From Salvia splendens (Eukaryota > Streptophyta > Magnoliopsida > Lamiales > Lamiaceae): DNA of 64,000 nt. The position numbers were made by a program, and so were the translations under genes. Position 1 is the stretch's first letter. Every line of letters begins with the position of its first letter. The notes below the pieces were generated by a model. It was not told the DNA's origin, did no database searches, and saw only the letters and a program-made list of their open reading frames with translations. Location of the stretch: NCBI RefSeq assembly GCF_004379255.2, contig NC_056038.1:28136061-28200060 (forward strand), in the 5' to 3' direction. Of this stretch, positions 55,300 through 64,000 are shown in pieces.

Positions 55300-58114
55300 T
55301 CGCTGCCTCATGTTAACAGATTCGTTGGGTTGTCGGGTGTGCGAGTGGTGATGACGAAGGAATGGTGTATCATACAGACCAGGATGGTCGACCATTGTGA
55401 TTAGGGGGGGATATAGCCTTCTCTCCGAGATAATGATGTTGTTCTATACGAATGCTCCCAAGATATGGCAGAGGGAGAGGTTTCTCGTGGGATGGGTGGC
55501 AATGAGATGACACTGATAAGCTGTCCAGAAACCCAGATGTATTTTCCTCACGCGCTTGGCGCACCAAAGGAGATATAGTTCTGTCATCGATGTTCGGACG
55601 ACTGAATTCGACTGTCCCAGCAAGTTGAAATTCAAGTAGAGCTGTACCAGGCGTAAGATCGGGTTGTTGAAGTGGATGGAGCGGGAAATAGTGGATGAAA
55701 ATTGCCCAGCGTCCGGGTGAGTTAATTATTCCCATACCCCCTGTGGCTCAAAATCGACGTGCCTGCGGGGAATTCCCCATTCTCACTTCTCCACTCTGGC
55801 CCTATGGCTCCTCCAAGCTACACATCCCAAACGGACTGTCACTCAATCAAACTCATGCTTATCTCTCCTCCAAATAACCCAAAGCTTAATGACTCCACGT
55901 CCAAGTCTGAGGTGACCCTAAATCTGAATGTAGTGAAAAACTCCTTCGCTAGCCTAATAGGGATATTCGGATCCCTATTCTCCAATAACCAATCAAATCC
56001 TAATGCACACACATAAGATAGAAAAGTTCACGGGCATCCAACTCATCGAGGGAAGGGAAATGGAGTACCCTTTCCACACTTAACTTGCTTGCTCCCCGTC
56101 ATCCTTATTATCGAAAGCATCTTGTAGCTTTTTGGAGTCGAACAACTTCATCTCCTCACCAGCTCATCAGTGAGTTCTACTGTCCAGCGTCGGTACTTCA
56201 GTTTCTCTAACGGAGGATGTATTAGTTCCCGATGGTTCAGTGGAAGCTGTTGTTCACCATACTCTACATCCTCCAGGGAGATGTCGCTGTCGGATCCGAC
56301 TCTTCACTAGCAGCATAGTCACTGTCGTTTGTCTCCTGACGGTGCGGTGGGGTTCTCTGAGCTGGGTCTGTGATGACGATGACTAATGTTCACTATGCGT
56401 TGCTTCTTGCTGCTTGGCTTTCTCTTAACAGGGGCTTTCCCCTTTCTTTTCTCTCCTCCTCGCGGTACCTGCTTTCATCTCTGTCTTCATTCTCTTCCGG
56501 TTTCTTTTCTGCTTGTGTTGAGGGCTTGTCCTGGGCAGTAGGGCAGGTCTCCACGCGGGTATGTGTACTATCATCTCTTGGCTCGACGTGACCTACTGAC
56601 TCATATGCGAGGTCCAGACCCTCAGCCATCTGCTCAGTCTCATCTCTCTGGTCACTCGGCGTTGGTGAGACCACTTTAGTTTCCCTCTGAGCATCCTCCA
56701 GGTTAGTAGCCGGTAAGGACTCATCCCCAGGTTTTGTAGGAGTAGTCCTGTCCTCTTAACTTAAAACTTCAACTGGATCTGCTGTTTTGTTCGCCTTCGT
56801 CTTGCTGGATGTCCATTTTCCTAGGCATCTCTGCGATACTCTCTTGGGCTTCGGTCGTACTGCCTTGGGATCGTCCCTCAACACCAATTTCCTTTTGACC
56901 GCTTTCGGTTTCAACACTGGAGGTGCCACTGATCCTGGTACCTCTGTTCTTGCTACTGTCTCCTCCTGATCAATATGCGCATCACTCTCCCCTGCGTCGG
57001 GCTGGGGAGTCACTGACTGTGGTACTCGTCCTCCGGTTTGCCTCTCTTCCACCTCTTCTTCTGGCTGATGGGCTGGGCCTTCTGGGTCGTTCCTTGTACT
57101 AGCTTCTCCACCCTCTCTTACTGCCTCTGATGCATCTTCTTCTTCCTCACAGGTTACCTCCTTCAACAGCGCCTCAAACTCCTCATCGGTCATCAGGCCT
57201 TGCTTTCTAGCTGTTTCATTCAGATCTATTTCTTCCCTCGCCATTTCTTGGGGAATGGTTTCCACCACCGGCGTTCTTTCTGCTTCATCTCCTCCCTCCT
57301 GGCTCTTCTGCTCCTTGCTTCTCCTCTCGTCACGTTCCCCTGGGTCAGAGTCGTAATAGGCGGAGATGGGGTCAACATCCATCGAGTCGCTTTGTTGTTG
57401 AGTCGGGGAGGGTTCTTAGGGTTCTGATGGTGCGGTCGCCGAGGGAGATTCCCGTTCTGGAGGAGTTGTTGAGGAGGTCGGAATGGAGGTGAGTGGTTGT
57501 ACTGTGGGTTACACATTCGATTCTGCTGCAGGTACTGTCGGGGCTTCTCCGGTCATGCTCCATTTGTCTCCGATTCGGCCAAAACCTGCCAACTCAGCCA
57601 CCTAATCTCAATTTGGGTCCTGCTGTCTGAGGAACTCCGTCATTACGTCCAAAGAAACCATCGCCGGAGCCTGAGGAATTGGCTCCTGTGGTTGCGGGTT
57701 CGGCGACCGCTCTCCCAGTCGCAGATGCGATTCTGGGGTTTCTTCCCTGCGGGTTGAAGGGGTTTTCTCACCGGTTTGTTTCTTTGCCCATTTCTTTTTT
57801 CCCATGGATTAAATCGATGATTTCGGGTGGTAATATGGGTGTTGGTTTCTGTGGATGACGGCGGAAATTTTGGAAGAAAGGAATTGCAGGTGAGGGTTTG
57901 TGAGGTGAAAGGGGGAAAGACGGGCTGGTTATGATGATGGAAAAAGGGCAGTTGGGGTTTTGTAACCGGCTACAAGAGGTTTCCAGGTCACGCATCTTCT
58001 TGTGGGAGACGGTTGGGAGCGCTGCCTCCTGATTGGACGTCGCCTGTCTTTTCTCTGCACACGCACCCTCCCAGTCGCTGTCCGCCTGCAAAGCTGCAAC
58101 AAAGCCCAATTCAA
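55300..58114 (-). pseudogene. degraded Athila env-like / ATHILA ORF-1 region
   Basis: Downstream of pol in copy 2 lies a chain of frame-shifted ORFs. First come hydrophilic, charged segments (MGKKKWAKKQTGEKTPSTRR near 57805; a Glu-rich 208-residue frame at 56756-57382; another at 56393-56674). Then a more structured part between about 56100 and 55300, where the translation gives LLENRDPNIPIRLAKEFFTT and RVTSDLDVESLSFGLFGG. That pattern matches the ATHILA ORF-1/plant transposon protein family, the optional third gene of Athila elements. Its function is unknown; an envelope role has been proposed only by position. Stops and frameshifts show it is dead. Confidence 0.65.
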
Positions 58115-58429
58115 ATTTCGTCCCTTAACGATTTCCCCCTATATTTTCCCAGATTAGTAACAAAGTAAAAAGGACATTTAAATAAAATTGGAATTTCACC
58201 AAATTGGTATTCTGGTGGTCAGTACGTACTCCAAATTAATATTTGAGGTCCGAAAAATATTTTTTTTTGGTTTTAAAATTTAACTTGCATGAAAAGAAAT
58301 TAAATTAACTACCACGTATTTACAATATTTACATCTTCCCTTAGGAAATTTGGAATTCTACTTGGCCAGCGTATGTAAATTACGCTAAAAGAAGCTAGCC
58401 AGTGGAACTCCAAATTCCTATCCTACCGG

Positions 58430-59590
58430 TCAGTATGCAACCTTAACATGTGGTTGCAGTGGAATCTCATCCACTACACCCACATCACTACTTTCCCTAA
58501 ACACCTTCAGCCTATGTCCATTTACGATAAAAGGTTCTGAGTTAGGAATACTCCTTGAAATCTCCACTGCTCCATTAGAACGGAGTGCGGTTATGACATA
58601 GGGTCCTGTCCACTTTGACTTGAGCTTCCCAGGCATTAGCTTCAATCTTGACTGGAAGAGTAGTACTTTCTGGCCAACATGGAGGTCTTTGGTCCGTAGA
58701 TTTCTGTCGTACCATAATTTAGTTCTCTCCTTATACCACATGGCAGAATCAAACGATTCCAATCTAAGTTCTTCTAACTCCTGTAGCTGCAACTTCCTTT
58801 CCTCTTCACAGGCCCTAGCATCCATATTAACTTCCTGTACTGCCTAGTATGCTCGGTGCTCGATCCCCACTGGTAAGTGGCACATCTTTCCAAAAATGAT
58901 TCGGTACGGGGAAATTCCTATGGGAGTTTTGTAGGCTATCCGATACGCCCACAGAGCATCCTCTAACCTCACACTCCAGTCCTTCCTAGAAGGATTGACA
59001 GTTTTTTCTAGAATCTTCTTTATATCTCGGTTAGAGATCTCTGCTTGACCGTTCGCTTGTGGGTGGTAGGGGCTAGATAATCTGTGGTGTACACCGTACT
59101 TCTTCATCAAGGCTTCGATAGTGCAGTTACAGAAGTGTGTTCCCTGGTCGGATATGATGGCCCTTGTTACTCCGAACCGACTGAAGATATTGCTCTTGAT
59201 GAACTTGGCCACCTCTTTTGCTTCACACGTGCTCGTGGCCTTGGCTTCTACCCACTTAGAGACGTACTCAACTGCAACTAAGATATACAAGTTTCCATAT
59301 GACGAGGGAAAAGGACCCACGAAGTCCATCCCCCATATGTCGAATAGCTCACAAACAATGACCGGGACTTGTGGCATTTCATCTCGTGCAGAGATTCCAC
59401 CGGTCAGTTGATAACGCTGACAACCTCTACAGAATTCATAGGCGTCTTTGTTGAGGGTTGGCCAATAAAATCCGCTATCCAAGATCTTCCTTGCCGTTTT
59501 CTTGGGACCGAAGTGTCCTCCACAGGCCAAGGAGTGGCAATGTATTAGTACGTTCCTTTGCTCCCAGTTAGAAACGCATCTTCTTATCAC
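58430..59590 (-). pseudogene. Athila copy 2 integrase
   Basis: The zinc-binding region ([31 protein letters not shown]) has Tyr in place of the last Cys of CxxC. The core includes [22 protein letters not shown] and [16 protein letters not shown], so the DDE residues are present. A TAG at 58844-58846 replaces the Trp codon seen at the matching place in copy 1. The C-terminal domain (58430-58825) continues in frame with LHVGQKVLLFQSRLKLMPGK. Confidence 0.85.
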
Positions 59591-59657
59591 TTGATCTGCT
59601 CCTACTTTCCAAAGATATGGGTCGTCCCAAAAGTAGAATTTCGCTTCACTCTTGATT

Positions 59658-60413
59658 TCATTCTTTGGCTTTGGTGATGTTTGGCACTTCTGGAAGCTCT
59701 CCCGAAACTAGGTAGTTGGCTAGGTCCGCATACCATGGCTCCTGCCCTACTTTTTCTCTCCCTTTTTTTGTCACATTCTGGCCAGTAAGCTTCATCACTT
59801 CCTCCCAATCAATTTTCTTAGCGGTAAAAATCACTTCACATAGGTGTTCTTTTGGAAATCGGTCGTGTGCCTCCTCGCTGCTCCCATCGTGCACTATCCT
59901 GCTCAAATGATCTGCGACTTTATTCTCGACCCCTTTCTTGTCTTCTACCTCCCAATCGAACTCTTGTAACAGAAGTACCCACCGGATCAAGCGTGGTTTG
60001 GATTTTTTCTTGGTAATCAGGTACTTAATGGCTGCATGGTCAGTATAGACGATGGCCTTGGATCCCAACAAGTACTGCCGAAACTTCTCGAACGAATACA
60101 CCACGGCCAGCATCTCCTTCTCAGTGGTGTCATAGTTCCTTTGAGCTTGATTTAAAGTTTTAGATGCATAGAAAATCACATACCTTTTTTCCTCGATTTT
60201 CTGGCCCAGAACAGCTCCCACCGCATAGTCGCTGGCATCACACATCACTTCGAACGGATGATCCCAGTCAGGAGCCCGGATAATTGGTGCAGATACCAGC
60301 TTTTCTTTGAGGAGGTTGAAAGCAGCCTTGCACTGTTCATCAAAATTGAATTCCACCTCATTTTGAAGAAGTCTGGTAAGGGGTTGGGCTATTTTGGCGA
60401 AGTCCTTAATAAA
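59658..60413 (-). pseudogene. Athila copy 2 RNase H and connection to integrase
   Basis: [35 protein letters not shown] and [14 protein letters not shown] match the RNase H of copy 1 almost residue for residue. The frame is separated from the RT by a TGA (60414-60416). It loses frame again near 59,650 before the integrase. Confidence 0.85.
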
Positions 60414-61140
60414 TCATCGATAAAATCCTGCATGCCCCAGGAAACCCCTTATTTCCTTCTGGTCAGTAGGGAAAGGCAGTTTGGAAATGACGTCCACTTT
60501 GGCTTGATCCACCTGGATACCTCTCTCTGACACCACGTGTCCTAGGACGATCCCTTCTGTGACCATGAAATAACACTTCTCAAAATTCAAGACCAGGCTC
60601 TTTGCTTGACACCTCCCCAAAACTATGTCCAACTGATGAAGGCATGAGTCGAATGAGTCCCCGTAAACTGTAAAGTCATCCATGAATATCTCTATGCACT
60701 CCTCGATCAGATCAGAAAATATGCTCATCATGCATCGTTGGAATGTTCCTGGAGCATTGCAAAGACCGAATGGCATGCGTCTGTACGCGTAAGTTCCAAA
60801 TGGGCAAGTAAAGGTGGTTTTGTCCTGGTCTTCAGGGTCCACGTAGATTTGAAAATACCCGCTGTACCCATCTAAAAAATAGAAGTATTTCTTCCCAGCC
60901 AGTCGCTCCAACATTTGGTCGATGAACGGTAGGGGGAAGTGGTCTTTCCTAGTTGCGGCGTTCAGTTTGCTGTAGTCAATGCACCTCCGCCAACCAGTGA
61001 CTGGCCTTGTTGGTATCAGCTCATTTCTCTCATTCTGAACCACTTGAATCCCTGACTTCTTTGGGACCATGTGGATGGGGCTGGCCCACTCGCTATCGGG
61101 GTACCGAATAGATAATTCCCAATGATGGCAACTTCAAGAT
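60414..61140 (-). pseudogene. Athila copy 2 reverse transcriptase
   Basis: It contains [39 protein letters not shown] and [10 protein letters not shown], so the catalytic Asp pair is intact. It ends at TGA (60414-60416) where copy 1 has CGA, a single C-to-T change. A small insertion near 61,100 and a TAA near 61,141 separate it from the protease section. Confidence 0.87.
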
Positions 61141-62925
61141 TTATTTCAATATTTCCTCCCGCATGTTGGGGTTCACCTTCCTCTGCGATTCTCGATGTGC
61201 TTTCGCTCCTTCTTCTAGGCTGATATGATGCATATAGACATCGAGGCTTATCCCTACCAGATCTGTAAGGCTCCATCCAATTGCTTTTTTGTTCTTGCCT
61301 AGAACGGTCAGTAGCCTTGCCTCTTGTTTTTTCGTCAGGCTGCTGCTGATAATCACTGGGTATGAGTTTTCCTCCCCTAAGAAAGCATACTTCAGGGTTG
61401 CTGGTAGTTTTTTCAATTCAACTTGTGGGGGAAGTATGTCAGCCGGTAGAATGCTCCTCGCAGCATCCCCTTCTTTTCCTAACTCTTCATCTGAAAATTC
61501 CTCTGTACTGACTGGTAGCTGAGCCCCTGCAGCTCCAATAAATTCTGATTTCTGACAGAAATCCTTAATTGCTATCTCTTCGCCAGTTAACCCTTGGCTA
61601 CTAATCAGATCGCACCATGCAGCCGCTTCTACGTCAGCCTGTTCATACACATCCAACGCTTGGAGGTTTTCCTGTAATAATTCGGTCTCAAGAAAATCTT
61701 GGACTAGGGGGTCAATTACATCAAAGTAGCATAGATTCTCAGAATCGATAGGCTTTTTCATTGCCCCATTGATATCAAATGTGAATTTCTCCCCATGAAA
61801 ATCAATGCAAATTGTCCCTTCAGCCATGTCCACGATTGTCTTAGCTGTTCTTAAAAATGGTCTCCCTAGCAAAATACCATTAGACTCCCTAGCTTCAGAC
61901 TCACTCATCTTGATCACATAAAAGTCAGCAGGATAAGTAAAATCATGCACTCTCACCAACACATTTTCTAACACACCCTCAGGATTTATGCATGACCTAT
62001 CAGCCAGTTGGATTAATACCTAGTGCTCGATAATGTTACTACTCTCTTCTACCCCTTCAGAGCCGATTATAAACTACAATGGCATAACATTTATAGAAGC
62101 TCCCAGATCACACATTGCATGCTCGATTTTTACATCTCTTATAGTTATAGGCAAAGTGAACATACCTGGATTGGCTCTCTTGGGCGGTAGCTTTTCCTGC
62201 ACAATCGCTGACGCTATCCCTTCCACCATGATCTTTCTATCCTTCTGGGCCTTCCCGGCTATGAACTCTTTGATAAATTTTCCAAGTGGGGGAAGCTTCA
62301 CGGCTTGGAGGAATGGTATGGTGACATCCAGCTTCCCAAAAATTGACAAGTAATCCACTGGGTTTTCCTTCTTCCTCTTAGTTACGAAACGGTAAGGGAA
62401 TGGTTTCTTTCCTTTTGCCTCGTCTACCGGTCCTTCAACAACTTTTCCGGAGTCTCCCTGGGGCACATTCTGGGCAGGAGTCTCCTTCGTGGGTTCCGTT
62501 TCCTTAAGAGAGTCTCTCCTGGGCTGTACGCCTTTTGTTTCAACCCTTTTCCAATGGCCTTCATCCAAAAAGAATGGATCCAGCATCTGAGGTAGAGGTC
62601 TGTTGAGCTCTCCTTCCGAGACGACATCCTTCAGTATATTCGTCCCACTAGGCTCTCCGGTGGACTTCTTCGGTTGGGGCCCTTCATAGGCAGTACCGGA
62701 CCGCAATGTGACCTTGCTCACGTTTGCCTTTTCAGGAACATGGACTGTAGATGGGAGTTTTCCTGAATTACCCTTCATTTCACCCATTGAACTCGCCAGC
62801 TGAGCCAATTGCCTATTCATCATGTCTATGTTCGCCTTATGCTCCTTCTGGGCATTATGCATCCCCTGCACTACTTCATTATTAGACTGCAACTCACCCT
62901 TGATACTTTGCTGCGAGGCGAGCAA
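61141..62925 (-). pseudogene. Athila copy 2 gag C-terminus, protease and linker
   Basis: The part at 62074-62925 runs through [20 protein letters not shown] to the protease active site ([12 protein letters not shown]), then stops at a TAG. The part at 61141-61974 resumes with [19 protein letters not shown] and [19 protein letters not shown] and continues through the acidic linker into the pre-RT region. The two are separated by about 100 bp containing stops. Copy 1 is open over the same interval. Confidence 0.85.
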
Positions 62926-64000
62926 TTATCCCATCATGTCCTCCATAGATCTTCTTGACCTGTTAGGATATTGGGACTGATTTGGCCCTTGGTGCTGGTT
63001 ATACTGGGGTTTTGGTTGGGTGGGTAATTTTAGAAGTTTTGCTGGTTCTGGTTAGGTGGGTAGTGGTTATACTGGCCAGGAGGGTTGTACTGGTCTTGGT
63101 GATATTGATTCTGGTTCTGGCCTTGGAAATGGTTTTGGGTTTGGAACTGGTTTTGGTTCTGCTAATGTTGGGAACCTTGATTATGCCGACTCTGGTAATT
63201 TTGGAAGTTTCTCTGGTGGGGTGGTACATAGACAGAGTTTGAGTTTTGGTTCTGTGGGTTCTGGTTATGGGGTTGTTGGTTCCTTCCTGACCAGTTGGAT
63301 TGGTGGTCGGGATTTGCTGGGCCACGGTTGGAATTCTGGTTCGGGTGGGGGTTGTATTGGTTCTGACCTTGACCTTGGTTCTGATTTTGGTTCCCATCTC
63401 TCCATCGAAAATTTGGATGGTCCCTCCATGGCGCGTCCCGCTGTCTCCCTTGGATCCAATTCCCACTAGAGTTATAGTACCCTGCAGCATTGACTTGCTC
63501 CATGTTGACGAAGTCATTCGGCTGATCGTAGGCTGGCCCTTGACTCCCCTGCTCTGCATCCTTATAGCTCTTAGTTGGGGAAGGTGGTGGTGCGTTCTTC
63601 TCGATTGTGCTCAAGAGTGTCTTTTTCAGCTCTTCCATTTTCAAATCCATCTTCTGCTCTATCTTCTGCTCCTGGTCAGTAGACGAAGCACTCGCAATTC
63701 TTTCTCTGCTGTAGCCATCCCTTGAATTGTCGTACTCCTTCTTTGCGCTCAAAAGCTTCCCTAAGACCTTTTTCGCTTCACTGACCCTTAGTTGTGTGAA
63801 GCTTCCTCCTGACGACGAGTTTTCCAAGTCTTTTGTTGCCTTGTTCATCCCCTCATAAAAGGTATGATGTATCTCTATATCGGCCATACGATGGTTTGGA
63901 CATGCATCCAAAAGACTCATACACTTCGCCCAATAATCACTCAAGGATTCATCGTAACCTTGCTTCACACTGGTTATCTCTCTCTTCAGCGCACTCGTCT
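62926..64000 (-). pseudogene. Athila copy 2 gag, 5' end beyond the window
   Basis: From the right edge the frame reads TSALKREIT then KQGYDESLSDYWAKCMSLLD, the C-terminal half of the gag domain. An Asn/Gln-rich low-complexity region (to 63162) follows. Frame breaks near 63,160 and at a TAA near 62,926 separate it from pol. The first 150 or so residues lie outside the window. Confidence 0.85.

Larger units (their letters stand above)
47043..55300 (+). mobile_element. Athila-type Ty3/gypsy retrotransposon, copy 1, lacking a 3' LTR
   Basis: In order: LTR, tRNA-Asp PBS, gag, protease, RT, RNase H, integrase, then a post-pol segment that stops at a junction near 55.3 kb. There it meets a second copy in the opposite orientation. 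The PBS type, protease and RT motifs and the env-like region found in copy 2 place it in the Athila lineage. Several frameshifts make it non-autonomous. Confidence 0.85.
55300..64000 (-). mobile_element. Athila-type retrotransposon, copy 2, inverted, runs off the right edge
   Basis: On the minus strand gag enters from beyond 64000 and is followed by pol (to 58430) and an env-like region (to about 55300). The sequence after pol in both copies is alignable (GGAATTTGGAnTTCCAC and GGCCAAGTAG), confirming one family. No LTR is visible at its 3' side, where it meets copy 1. Confidence 0.85.

Noticed and set aside
55695..57757. Plus-strand ORFs across the env-like region
   Set aside because: Antisense shadows; the minus-strand frames carry the ATHILA-type motifs and match the element's orientation.

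Overview
The window is a transposon-rich nuclear segment of a flowering plant, almost certainly a eudicot. The basis is intron-less plant-type genes (a SAUR, two CYP96A-like P450s, a plant-specific membrane protein), Athila-type and copia retroelements, and dozens of Stowaway-like MITEs in AT-rich DNA. An asterid or Lamiales source would fit, but that is impression, not proof. No rRNA gene, functional tRNA gene or CRISPR array was seen.

Only four ordinary host genes are convincing, all on the minus strand and apparently intact: a SAUR71/72-like gene (5385-5744), a three-helix coiled-coil membrane protein (33758-34381), and two tandem CYP96A-like P450s (36653-38152 and 42271-43779). A fifth intact ORF (6912-7856, plus strand) is a Myb/SANT-like protein carried inside a PIF/Harbinger-type transposon with its own ends and TAA target duplication.

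Layout. 1-1.8 kb: end of a copia element next to a hAT remnant. 1.8-5.4 kb: gene-free. 5.4-8 kb: SAUR, then the Harbinger element. 8-11.8 kb: MITEs, one split by a 1,426-bp solo LTR with a perfect TSD, then a tRNA-derived SINE and a hAT end. 11.9-20.2 kb: a decayed copia element (minus) whose 3' end is replaced by a gypsy LTR fragment and whose leader holds a 366-bp hAT element with a perfect 8-bp TSD. 20.2-33.6 kb: MITEs, a solo LTR, a gypsy LTR-like block with palindromic GC motifs, and side-by-side Harbinger-type and Mutator-type MITEs. 33.7-43.8 kb: the membrane-protein gene, a Helitron helicase remnant and the two P450s, interleaved with MITEs. 43.9-47 kb: foldback and motif-repeat DNA. 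47-64 kb: two degenerate Athila-type gypsy elements tail to tail, forming an inverted repeat with about 6-kb arms.

The host genes do not form a pathway, except that the two P450s are a tandem pair. They share an identical 66-residue heme-region block in otherwise diverged proteins, which points to recent gene conversion. Most of the remaining structure is nested transposition whose order can be read from target duplications. Comparisons between copies were made by eye; percentages and boundaries marked approximate need alignment.
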